Of a stretch of 64,000 nt of DNA, positions 7,186 through 15,569 are shown piece by piece. The first letter of the stretch is position 1. Each line of letters starts with the position of its first letter. The stretch is from a bacterium (lineage in GTDB: Bacteria > Armatimonadota > UBA5829): contig JAJFVF010000004.1 in assembly GCA_021371935.1 (NCBI GenBank), positions 62,001 to 126,000 on the forward strand. The letters run 5' to 3'. Below the pieces are notes generated by a model. It saw only the letters and a program-made list of their open reading frames with translations. It made no database searches and was not told where the DNA came from. The position numbers and the translations under genes are program-made.

Positions 7186-8628
7186 ATGAACAAACATCTT
7201 CGCAGCATTCTTATACTGTTAGCTTGCCTGATTATCTGTCGGGCTGGGTATGCATGGACGACAATCGGAGACGGCATAGAGTATCAGGAATATAAACTGC
7301 CCGATCCAAATAACCTGTTTGTGACACGGATGCTCAGAAGCAACACCAACGCAATCATAGATTGCATCTTCGCAAAAGGTCTATTGGCATCGAACCAGAG
7401 CATACCCGACCAATACAAAGACTATAACGGCGCTCTCTTTTTCGACGGCAAAGACTGGGGACCCCGCTATGAGATTGTCGCAGCCATAAATGGAGACTTT
7501 TACCTGCCGGGTGGTGTGTCCAGAGGGATTCGTATAAACAACGGCTGGTATTCGTCTCAGGTAAATACCGACAAAAACATATTTGCTGCGTTTGGCTGGA
7601 CTGCTGATCGACAGACGATCTTGTCCGGCTCCCCCAACGCAACGCAAACTATGAATGTCAAATTCATGGACACAACAGCGTCGATGACCGTCAATGGAAT
7701 CAATAGAGCACCGGCAGACAATGAGCTATGTATCATCAACCCATATATGGGACTTACAACCGGAACAGACAACACCGTAACGGAAGCGCTGGTGCAGCTT
7801 ACAACACCAAATATGATCTCCCCGCCGCCAAATGGCATCATAGGATTTGTCAAAGATATCCGCACAAACCAGGGTACAATGATAATACCATTTGATTGCA
7901 TAGTCCTGTGCGCAAAAGGCTCGGCTGCCGACGATCTCATTAAAAATGCATCTGATGGTGAACAAATCAGCATTACAACAAAAATCGATTCTTATGAAAC
8001 CGATGGAACCACCTCTATAGGGCACACATGGCAGAATACATTAGCCGGAATATCAGGCAGCCAGGTGATCCTTGAAAAAGGAAACATCAAAACCTATCCC
8101 AAGGTACCTATAATGGTGAAAAATGATCCGCGCACGGCAGTTGCATTCAACGACACTTATGTATTCTTCGTTGTCTGCGACGGCAGAGCGCCGGGCATAA
8201 GCAAAGGTATGACAGGTGTCGAGCTTGCAACGTTCTGCAAAGACACTCTTGGAGCCGAAAATGCCATCAATCTGGACGGCGGTGGGTCTGCAACTATGCT
8301 CGTAAACGGAGTGGTGAAAAACAGACCCTCAGATGGATCGCCACGTGCTGTGGCCAACGGTCTTATCATGGCAAATGTAATGCCCAAACGCATGTCATAC
8401 AGGTTTCATGCCGGTCAGTTCGTCAGTGTAACAGACTCCACTGACGTCAGACGTGGTCCCGGCCAAATCAACCCTGTATTCTCTACTGTGCCTGTCGGCA
8501 GTGTGGGCATAATAGCCGATCATCGTCTTGGAGGAATCATGACAAAAGGCGATTACTGGTGGGATGTGAGATTCGACGAAACCGAAGGCTGGATATGTGA
8601 ATCCGACCTGACAATTCCTCATGATTGA
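7186..8628 (+). CDS. Exported phosphodiester glycosidase family protein with C-terminal SH3-like domain
   Basis: This 480-residue protein has a signal peptide (about 1-23). Its central region belongs to the family of N-acetylglucosamine-1-phosphodiester alpha-N-acetylglucosaminidase (NAGPA, formerly DUF2233): AAINGDFYLPGG near residue 103, RTAVAFND, and the hallmark NLDGGGSATMLVNG late in the domain. The last 85 residues read as a bacterial SH3-like domain (DVRRGPG ... GDYWWDVRFD ... GWICESDL), often used for cell wall binding. The likely role is cleavage of sugar phosphodiesters in extracellular polymers. TGGAG precedes the ATG by 7 nt. It may be co-transcribed with the DUF2993 gene. The substrate is unknown. 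Confidence 0.82.
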   Translation: MNKHLRSILILLACLIICRAGYAWTTIGDGIEYQEYKLPDPNNLFVTRMLRSNTNAIIDCIFAKGLLASNQSIPDQYKDYNGALFFDGKDWGPRYEIVAAINGDFYLPGGVSRGIRINNGWYSSQVNTDKNIFAAFGWTADRQTILSGSPNATQTMNVKFMDTTASMTVNGINRAPADNELCIINPYMGLTTGTDNTVTEALVQLTTPNMISPPPNGIIGFVKDIRTNQGTMIIPFDCIVLCAKGSAADDLIKNASDGEQISITTKIDSYETDGTTSIGHTWQNTLAGISGSQVILEKGNIKTYPKVPIMVKNDPRTAVAFNDTYVFFVVCDGRAPGISKGMTGVELATFCKDTLGAENAINLDGGGSATMLVNGVVKNRPSDGSPRAVANGLIMANVMPKRMSYRFHAGQFVSVTDSTDVRRGPGQINPVFSTVPVGSVGIIADHRLGGIMTKGDYWWDVRFDETEGWICESDLTIPHD

Positions 8629-8640
8629 CAAATCGGTGTT

Positions 8641-8680
8641 GGTCGGGCAAGAGTAAGAGTCACGAACCACTCTACGTTTT
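8641..8680 (+). repeat. Dispersed 35-bp element, copy 1
   Basis: The sequence begins GGTCGGGCAAGAGTAAGAGT and continues CACGAACCACTCTACG. Four further copies occur at 10099, 10991, 11182 and 19547, all intergenic. The core can pair AGAG with CTCT across about 16 nt. It starts 13 nt after the glycosidase stop. Confidence 0.7.
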
Positions 8681-8811
8681 GGACTAACCTTGTTTCTTGC
8701 GTGGTAACGGTGGAGGAAATGTTACATTCACAATCGTTTCAACTCCAAAATCCTGCTTGTTTGAGCATAAACATTTCAGGACGTGAAGCAAATTCAGTCT
8801 TCATCCACGCA

Positions 8812-9888
8812 TTATTGTTTAATATCTGAAAGCGTCTCGAGTACTGCGTCCCACGCCAGTTCGGATGCGAGTATTCCTAGGCTGACATCATCCAACTTCT
8901 TATTCTCGATCTCCTCAGTTGTGGCTGCATAGAGGATGTCGCCATCGTGGATTGTATGGAATGGCTGAATAGCTCTAGCCATCGATGTATGCACCTGCCG
9001 CGCAAATTGATAAAGGTTCGATACTTTCTGATTCGTGACTACAAGCGTTAGAGTGGTATTGTTGGACCTCGACTCTGCTTTTGTTTGATCGGAAATTTGT
9101 TTCTCGACACATTCCAAAGAGCTGAGTCGTTTCCCGGTTTTCTTATCCAGATTACCGCGAACAACCCTTCCTGTTCGGTCAACGATTGCTCCCCAGGCAT
9201 TAACAACGGTAAAGACAGCGATTTTCGTGGGACCGATCTGTCTGAATGCTCCACCTTCTCCTGTAGCCTCTGCACCGAATCCTCCACCGCACCCAGGGGA
9301 ACAACCGACACCTTGCCAACCCATGGGAAACGCTCCAGGACGGACTGCGCGCATAGCTGCTCGACCAAGCTCTTTATCGGGGTAGATCATATTGTTTCGC
9401 CATAGATCCCAGATGATGGCGCCGGATGTCTTATAGACCCGGTTGGCATAGCCACCTTTTGCTAGCAATTCGGCATTCACTCCGGCTATCGCTTCAAGGC
9501 CGAAGATCGAGCCTCCTGCAAAGCAGATAGCATCCAGGTAATCACTCCTCCCATTTTCCATGTTATCCATTAAAAGCGATGCATGGTTTCCACCGCGAAC
9601 ATCTGCGACGGTTCTCGCTTGATCTGGAAAGTAAAAGACCGTACAGCCTGTAGGACCTTCTTCATACCAAGCAGTACCAATGTAGAGTGCAGGCCAATCG
9701 AATTCGAGCTTCGGCTCTCGCGGCGTCGTATTTGGTATAAGCTTCAAGGTGTCGTTCGTTTTTACAGCTTTCGGTATATCTTTATTCTCTACATCCGCTC
9801 TGACAGCATTGCCTATTCCGACCACGACTGCTGTAACCATAATTAGAAACAGAGAACTTCTATATATGAAGTCGCTTCGTTTTGTCAA
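8812..9888 (-). CDS. P1 family (DmpA/NylC-like) peptidase, exported
   Basis: This 358-residue protein carries an N-terminal signal segment (about 10-31) and a P1/S58-type N-terminal nucleophile hydrolase domain. TGCTVFYFPDQARTVADVRGG (80-100) is the family's opening strand pair, CFAGGSIFGLEAIAGV (122-137) the glycine-rich helix, and FTVVNAWG (226-233) the conserved Asn segment. These enzymes self-cleave before a Ser or Thr that becomes the nucleophile. By alignment from memory this is Thr221, which here follows Pro rather than the usual Gly or Asn, so self-processing may differ. The TTG start supplies the basic N-terminus of the signal peptide; the next ATG would remove it. A consensus promoter lies upstream. 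The natural peptide substrate is unknown. Confidence 0.78.
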   Translation of the reverse strand: MTKRSDFIYRSSLFLIMVTAVVVGIGNAVRADVENKDIPKAVKTNDTLKLIPNTTPREPKLEFDWPALYIGTAWYEEGPTGCTVFYFPDQARTVADVRGGNHASLLMDNMENGRSDYLDAICFAGGSIFGLEAIAGVNAELLAKGGYANRVYKTSGAIIWDLWRNNMIYPDKELGRAAMRAVRPGAFPMGWQGVGCSPGCGGGFGAEATGEGGAFRQIGPTKIAVFTVVNAWGAIVDRTGRVVRGNLDKKTGKRLSSLECVEKQISDQTKAESRSNNTTLTLVVTNQKVSNLYQFARQVHTSMARAIQPFHTIHDGDILYAATTEEIENKKLDDVSLGILASELAWDAVLETLSDIKQ

Positions 9889-9960
9889 TTCCTGAGATTC
9901 CTCTTATTATTGTAGATACTCTTGCTGAATATGATGATTCCTACCAACTACTCGTAACGT

Positions 9961-9990
9961 ATTATAGTAACTGAAAATGTTCAGTGTCAA
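9961..9990 (-). promoter_or_regulatory. Consensus promoter of the P1 peptidase gene
   Basis: On the minus strand TTGACA (9990-9985) and TATAAT (9966-9961) are separated by 18 nt. Both hexamers are perfect. Transcription would start near 9954, giving a leader of about 65 nt before the TTG at 9888. Confidence 0.6.
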
Positions 9991-10098
9991 CCTGGAATAC
10001 AATCGCCGAGCTGTTTGGTGGCAGCATGAGCCAAAGTTCTGAGAGGCATTGACAGTGAACTGATTGCAGAGTTCACAACTAATTCTTGGTGGAGGTGA

Positions 10099-10138
10099 TT
10101 GGACAAGAGTCAGAGTCACGAACAGCTCTATGTTTTTG
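10099..10138 (+). repeat. Dispersed 35-bp element, copy 2
   Basis: TTGGACAAGAGTCAGAGTCA followed by CGAACAGCTCTATG aligns with copy 1, with GGAC in place of GGGC and a shortened left end. It lies in the roughly 300-bp gap between the peptidase promoter and the next gene on the minus strand. Confidence 0.6.
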
Positions 10139-10161
10139 CAAAATGAAAGTAAGGGTGTTTC

Positions 10162-10183
10162 AGGCCGGGGTGTGACCCGGCCT
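10162..10183. terminator. GC-rich hairpin after the broken gene at 10189
   Basis: AGGCCGGG (10162-10169) and CCCGGCCT (10176-10183) form a perfect 8-bp stem with a 6-nt loop. It sits 6 nt beyond the minus-strand stop at 10189. No T-tract follows on the minus strand, so termination is only suggested by position. Confidence 0.4.
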
Positions 10184-10188
10184 TGTCG

Positions 10189-10813
10189 TTATTCCACAGG
10201 TTTTATTTCGTGACTGAGCCAGAATACCCGTCCTTCTATCAGGAATTCAACACACACAGCCACAGACTTGTATGAGAGTACCTTCATTATGTCTTCGTTG
10301 AAGGATTTCAACAACCTTACACTTAGGGCAATCTCCTGCTCACAGTGTTGTTGAACTGATATCGGACAGCTATTATTACTGTTTCCAACCGGCTCGAAAC
10401 CGGAGTTTAGCAGCAGGCGACATGTACCTGATATAAGATTATTGCCTTTGTTCGTTAGCCTAATGCAAACCATATTTTCACTACTCTTGTGGATTTCACC
10501 TGGTCCTAAAATCTCAGTTGTGTAGGAAGTATTCTGATCGTTGATTTCAAACCCTGCTACGCCTGGACCATACCCATGGCTGTCGCCCTGACAAGAACCT
10601 CCAGAAAGCAAGATGCTCAGGTGATCGATGTTTATCGGGTCTTGCCAGCAGAGTTTCCATCTGCTGTTTTCTCTGCCAATCAACGATACTTATATCCGGT
10701 TCAGGCCAGGTATAGCTCCCGGGTAATGTGTTATCTCCAAGCAGACTATGTATTACCTGTTCCCCGTGTGCAGATAATGAGTCGAAGTGAACTATTTCAA
10801 TGTTGTTTTTCAT
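10189..10813 (-). pseudogene. Unrecognised protein gene interrupted by a frameshift
   Basis: Two overlapping minus-strand frames appear to be halves of one gene. The first (from ATG 10813) reads naturally through SYTWPEPDISIV. The second (10189-10683) continues with IGRENSRWKLCWQDPINIDH to its end. A one-base change near 10685 would join them; the second frame has a stop just before its TTG, so it has no start of its own of good quality. I do not recognise the family. The joined protein would be about 207 residues without signal peptide or membrane segment, rich in Cys in its second half. It may be a decayed gene or a sequencing error. Confidence 0.45.
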
Positions 10814-10990
10814 TGTATTCCCCTTGTTGTCAGCAAATCATTATAGATTTCACCAAACATTTTGCTAAATCCAAACACAAAACCATAAATAAGGATAGTA
10901 GAAGGGGAATCTTCTGGGGAGGATACTGATGTTTTGGGCGCACTTTGGTCGATATTCACCTATTTTTAGCGATTTTCACGCCCAAAATCT

Positions 10991-11030
10991 GGTCGGGCAA
11001 GAGCTAAAATTACGAACCGCTCTATGAATT
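10991..11030 (+). repeat. Dispersed 35-bp element, copy 3
   Basis: GGTCGGGCAAGAGCTAAAAT then TACGAACCGCTCTATGAATT. It is nearly identical to the copy at 19547. It begins 4 nt after the right arm of the inverted repeat at 10932-10987. Confidence 0.7.
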
Positions 11031-11181
11031 GTTGGTTAACTCGCTTCACATTGATGTCGTTACGCCAACGATCAACTTCGGTCTCAAGATTGCCTGTGGA
11101 AAACTATCACATTGATCTTGACATGTAAGTTCGATGTGTGCAACACCAGAAACCATAGATGGTTTTCGCAACTTTCATTTT

Positions 11182-11221
11182 GGTCAGTTTGAGCAAGAGT
11201 CAGTTCCACGAACTGTTTGTG
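11182..11221 (+). repeat. Dispersed 35-bp element, copy 4 (degenerate)
   Basis: GGTCAGTTTGAGCAAGAGTC then AGTTCCACGAACTGTTTGTG. It keeps GCAAGAGTCAG and CACGAAC but has an insertion after GGTC and a changed right end. Confidence 0.45.
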
Positions 11222-11457
11222 AACACATAATCGTCATCAATGTTGTGGCGACCATTCCGCATCAATCTCCAAGAATTGACTCCCCGCTTTCCTTTTCCTC
11301 GAAACTCTCTCATCCTCTTTCCGAGCCCAGCGCGGTGTCCACTTTGGGTTTCTTCGAACTTCTCGCTGTCTTTCTTATCGTGTTCGAGATTTCCAACTCG
11401 CTTCTTTACTCAGGCATATGTCTTGCAATTACACAATATTGAACAAGATGTTCGACT

Positions 11458-12978
11458 TTACTGTAATGCAATCGATGTAACTGAATCGTTTGACACGGGC
11501 CTGATCATTGCAACTACTACGTCTGTACCGTCTTGAGTTCTGATTGTGCTACAACTGCTGATACCAACAATCTCGACGTAGGTGCCGCTGGCAGGCATTT
11601 CGGTGGAGAACGGCCAGTCAATGTAGACTCCCGTCATTTCTCCACCATCTATTTGCAAAGGCATAGAATCACTTAAGAAAAATGAGCATTCATTGGGTAA
11701 TGTTACCCAACCAGTAACCTTGACTAGGAGTCCTGAGTTGCTGGCACCGCCGTAGACGAATGGTTGTGTAACCCACTGATCGGTCGGAGAGTCCCAGAGC
11801 AGCCGCGAAACGCAGACAGTGTTTTGCAGGGCAGTGGATATGCCACCGAGCGAGCGCACATTCATATACCAGGGCTTAAGAGGAGTGCATTCTGAACCGT
11901 TTATTACGTTGTATGCCGAAAGTAATCTCTCCCCGTCCATTGTTGTCATAATGCCCTCGACGGTCACGCCCAAAGCAGTTGACTGGCATGATCCTAACAC
12001 TCCGATTCCCTGACAACGATCTTGATTCTCCAGATAGAACCTATCGGGTAAACACGCGGTCGAAACAGCAGATGTGATTGATGCGAAAGACCCGTCCGGC
12101 AATGATTTTGCCTGGTGAATGGACGAAAAACCCCTGCAGTACTCGTAGCAACCAATGTCAGCTATCGAAACAGTATCAGCGTTCCCATCCAGCGGTCTCG
12201 GATTATCGTCGAGGTCACGCGGCGGAGCATTTGTGCTGTTTCCGCTATCGATGCATGGTGAATTAGGCATGAGGCGGTAATCTCGAAGTGTGCTGTCAGT
12301 AAACAATGGATCAACGCTTATGTCAGTAGAGTCGGGAGTGGTCACAATATAGTCTGTGGTGTTGCCATATACATTGTTGTGGGACATTTGAATCGTGACA
12401 TCTGATTTTATATGCATTCCCCTATTATTGCCAACAACGATATTGTTGATGGCATTCAGACTTGCTGAACTGCTGTAAACCCCAGCTACTCCGTTGTTTA
12501 CAGTGGTGTTATTGGCCAGCACAATGTTAGTCAATAATCCAGACGTGCCTAAACAGCCAAGTCCGTGCCCAAAGTTATTACAGACGAGATTATTCTGAAC
12601 AGTTACTAAGCCCCCGGTAAATATTCCTGTGCTGCCGGAATCCGAAATTATATTGCTGGATATCATTCCAGACGGGGTTCCATTCACGTTTCCATATATG
12701 CCAAAGTGAGAGGCTTCGGTGATTATGTTATTAGTTATTTGAGCCTCGTCCCAAAATTCGATACCACTGTATCCACCAATTAACGTGAAGCCATCCACTG
12801 AAATTGGAGCAAAGCTCACAATAACGCTACTCGTAGAAAGACCTTCCTGGGATATGACTGTGGTGTATATCTTTGGATCTCTTTCGTCAGATGTTCCAGA
12901 ATAACCACCCTTAAGCACTACCTTTTTAGTGGTGCCTTGGATTCTTATATATTCAGGATAGGTTCCTTCGCGACCCAA
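11458..12978 (-). CDS. Broken exported subtilase, part 3: right-handed beta-helix and C-terminal domain
   Basis: This 506-residue frame is the C-terminal third of the gene that starts at 17507. Its own apparent start is an artefact. EGTYPEYIRIQ and VVLKGGYSG continue the beta-helix entry motif that the preceding frame abandons at DGQEIWVAKE; a single missing base near 12970 separates the frames. Residues about 50-260 are a right-handed beta-helix (N-rich turns such as NNIITEA, NNTTVNN, HNNVYGN), ending DIGCYEY. The last 200 residues start SIHQAKSLPDGS and resemble an OB-like C-terminal domain common in exported proteins of Armatimonadota bins. No anchoring signal is visible. The function is probably carbohydrate or surface binding; this is inference. 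Confidence 0.6.
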   Translation of the reverse strand: MGREGTYPEYIRIQGTTKKVVLKGGYSGTSDERDPKIYTTVISQEGLSTSSVIVSFAPISVDGFTLIGGYSGIEFWDEAQITNNIITEASHFGIYGNVNGTPSGMISSNIISDSGSTGIFTGGLVTVQNNLVCNNFGHGLGCLGTSGLLTNIVLANNTTVNNGVAGVYSSSASLNAINNIVVGNNRGMHIKSDVTIQMSHNNVYGNTTDYIVTTPDSTDISVDPLFTDSTLRDYRLMPNSPCIDSGNSTNAPPRDLDDNPRPLDGNADTVSIADIGCYEYCRGFSSIHQAKSLPDGSFASITSAVSTACLPDRFYLENQDRCQGIGVLGSCQSTALGVTVEGIMTTMDGERLLSAYNVINGSECTPLKPWYMNVRSLGGISTALQNTVCVSRLLWDSPTDQWVTQPFVYGGASNSGLLVKVTGWVTLPNECSFFLSDSMPLQIDGGEMTGVYIDWPFSTEMPASGTYVEIVGISSCSTIRTQDGTDVVVAMIRPVSNDSVTSIALQ

Positions 12979-15524
12979 ATCTCCTGGCCATCCAATGCTG
13001 AGTCTACAGCCTCAGAAATGGTCAGAAATGCAGTGTCCCACGAAAGACCATCGTGAATTGGGCCCGTAGCGGCATAGTTTACATATACAATCTTGTTGAT
13101 GCGTACTCCCAGCACTACAGAGCAAGTTGTGGTTCCATATCCGTTGGTAACGTTGGTAAACGTAACTGTGTCTGAATGTGTACCTCCTGAAAGAGTATTA
13201 GCGTTCAGGTTAATTGACACAGTCACCAAAGCACTTGCTTTCGGTCCCAGTGTTCCAGATGCTGGCGCAATTGAAACCCAGTTTTCCAGATTGGACGCAG
13301 ACCACGATAAGGTTCCGTACCCGACGTTGGCAAGAGTATAGGTCTGAGATTGTGGATCGAACGGACCACCTACGTCGCCTACTGTATTGAAGTCATCTGT
13401 ACTATCCACAGACAAAGCCGGATATTTTATCGATAGGGCTAATTTTCGTCGCACCGAGCCACTACACGCTGTGTTTTTGAATGATACCCACGCAGTGTAG
13501 TCATCTGCCGTCAGGTTGTTGGCATTGCTGTTGATCCAAACGGTCAATGTTGTGGTTTCACCAGGTGCTAGGCTGCCGGTAACTGAAGAAACGCTCGCCC
13601 AAGATTCTGAAGGAGTCGCAGTCCATGTGAAACTTGATGTGCTGCCAACATTTTTCAGTGTGTATTGCACGGATGAAGGGTCGAATGGTCCTCCAGGCGC
13701 GCCGGTATGGCGTGACGTTTCAATATGATCAACAAGCAGGTTGCCCGCAGGAGCGTTCGCTCTGCCGGAAAAATAGCTTGTACGCTGAGGATTGTAGTAT
13801 GGCATAGGCCATTCTAAAGTTCCGGTTTTCCATACAGAGGTCTGATCCCACACATAAGCATAACCGTTGTTATCGTATATGCCGCCTAGAAGCTCGGTAG
13901 CTCCGTTGGCATCTAGGTCTGCCATTGATGAGAAGCAAATGTATGAGTAATTATTATTGATGCTGGACTGAACCTTTGGATCTGCCCCATCTAGATAGAG
14001 TCCAGTGTGGTGCCATGCTGATACGTTACTTGGACAAGACGCGGATATTTCAAGGTCGCCATCACCATCAAGATCTGCAATGGCTCCAACACATGCTGGA
14101 ACACCACCGATTGGGCGAAGCCCTCCGCCACACCAAGACCCGTCGTGATCGAGAACATAGATATTATCCGCTTCATAGCCCGCTCCAAAGATGATCTCAA
14201 GATCGCCATCGCCATCAAGATCGCCGAGTGCTAGGCCGCCTCCATCACACTCGTAATACAGATTTCGCCACGTGTCGCTGTAATATCTGCCGTTCGATTT
14301 AAGGAGAATTATGCGGTCTGTGCCCTGAGCACAGATATCATTGACCTCATAGCCAGTAATTACTATTTCCAGTTCGCCGTCGTCATCAACATCAGCAACT
14401 GCGATATTGGTTGGTCGAGTATCGCTAACAACTTCCGTGTGAATCATAACCGGCCAGCCTGGCTTTATATTTGCCCTGTTGTCTATGGAATAGAGATATG
14501 AGTTACTACCAGTTATTATTTCTAGACTTCCATCTTTGTCCAAGTCAGCAATTGCCAAACCTCTATCTTCTAGCAATGAGGGAGTTTCTTTGCCCTGGCC
14601 TAATGGAGAATCAAATAAGAATGGAAATCCGGGTAAATACTGGCCGTTTTGAGTGAAGACATCCAAACTTGCATAGTTGCCTTGGGTGCCGGTTATATAG
14701 TGTCTTACAAGCGTTACGATTTCAAGTCCAGGAATGCTTGGGTCTATATCAGCAACTGCTGCTTGACAAATAAAAAGACAGTTTGAAATTGTTATTGGCC
14801 AGCCAGGAAGCTCGTTACCATTAAGATCGACAACATCAATGATCTTGTCGTCTCCATACATCGCACCGGTTCCACTATAATCAGCGCATAGGACGATTTC
14901 CATCAGGCCATCACCATTCACATCGCCAAAAGTGAGGTTTGAATACTTGGTGCACGTTCCTTGCGCAAAATCCTTAGGCCAATTGCTATTATAGAGATTT
15001 CCGTGGTCATCATAAATTGCAATCTTAGAATCATCATATAGAATAACTACTTCTTTACGACCGTCACCATCCATATCAACAGGAGTTATATCTTTCGGTA
15101 CGATTCCCTTTGGCCAACCGAATCTTGCTGGTGAACACACATTTAGGCTTACCAGCCGAGTTACAGAGTAGCCGCTGTCTGCGGTTATGGATAACAAGAG
15201 ACTCAGAGTGTGCCCGACAGGCGCTGATGTTGAGACGCTAAAAGTAAAACTGGATGCGGACTCTCCACCCACCGGGATGTCACCGTAGTATCCGGTTTCC
15301 TGCATCACGGTTACATATGGATCCGTACTTGAAAGTGTGGCCGTTACTCCAGTAGCGTCCAGAACCGAATCGTGCAATGTAATATCGAGTGTGATAGTCT
15401 CTCCAGGATCGATCAATCCGTTTGGATTGCCGCCACTGTCCAAAACATCCAGATTTACGACTTGTATATACGGCTTGGGTGAATTACCCAGCGCATTCGA
15501 AGCGCTGACTCTTCCACTTCCCAA
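12945..15524 (-). CDS. Broken exported subtilase, part 2: FG-GAP repeats and BACON-like domains
   Basis: This 859-residue frame is in the same reading frame as the protease at 15570-17507 and is separated from it only by a TGA. The 15 codons between that stop and the first usable codon read TTDNIDDLDPAYAGL, which is the normal continuation of a subtilase domain, so the two were one gene. Contents in order: an Ig-like region, then about seven FG-GAP/VCBS-type calcium repeats (DMDGDGRKEV, DVNGDGLMEI, DLDKDGSLEI and others), then two BACON-like domains with GGPFDP starts, then the beginning of a beta-helix. It ends by running out of frame after WVAKE. Adhesion or polymer binding outside the cell is likely. 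Confidence 0.6.
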   Translation of the reverse strand: MGSGRVSASNALGNSPKPYIQVVNLDVLDSGGNPNGLIDPGETITLDITLHDSVLDATGVTATLSSTDPYVTVMQETGYYGDIPVGGESASSFTFSVSTSAPVGHTLSLLLSITADSGYSVTRLVSLNVCSPARFGWPKGIVPKDITPVDMDGDGRKEVVILYDDSKIAIYDDHGNLYNSNWPKDFAQGTCTKYSNLTFGDVNGDGLMEIVLCADYSGTGAMYGDDKIIDVVDLNGNELPGWPITISNCLFICQAAVADIDPSIPGLEIVTLVRHYITGTQGNYASLDVFTQNGQYLPGFPFLFDSPLGQGKETPSLLEDRGLAIADLDKDGSLEIITGSNSYLYSIDNRANIKPGWPVMIHTEVVSDTRPTNIAVADVDDDGELEIVITGYEVNDICAQGTDRIILLKSNGRYYSDTWRNLYYECDGGGLALGDLDGDGDLEIIFGAGYEADNIYVLDHDGSWCGGGLRPIGGVPACVGAIADLDGDGDLEISASCPSNVSAWHHTGLYLDGADPKVQSSINNNYSYICFSSMADLDANGATELLGGIYDNNGYAYVWDQTSVWKTGTLEWPMPYYNPQRTSYFSGRANAPAGNLLVDHIETSRHTGAPGGPFDPSSVQYTLKNVGSTSSFTWTATPSESWASVSSVTGSLAPGETTTLTVWINSNANNLTADDYTAWVSFKNTACSGSVRRKLALSIKYPALSVDSTDDFNTVGDVGGPFDPQSQTYTLANVGYGTLSWSASNLENWVSIAPASGTLGPKASALVTVSINLNANTLSGGTHSDTVTFTNVTNGYGTTTCSVVLGVRINKIVYVNYAATGPIHDGLSWDTAFLTISEAVDSALDGQEIWVAKEPILNI

Positions 15525-15569
15525 TAGACCGGCATATGCAGGATCAAGGTCGTCTATATTGTCAGTTGT

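Larger units (their letters stand above)
10814..11457. other. Intergenic region with repeats, no supported gene
   Basis: This 644-bp gap holds two copies of the dispersed 35-bp element and a 9-bp perfect inverted repeat (TTTTGGGCG at 10932-10940, CGCCCAAAA at 10979-10987). The frames present look like chance. Repeated junk and the broken genes on both sides suggest that this is the remains of mobile DNA. Confidence 0.45.

Noticed and set aside
11134-11442. A 102-codon frame in a gap
   Set aside because: It overlaps a copy of the dispersed element, has no ribosome site and shows no recognisable pattern.
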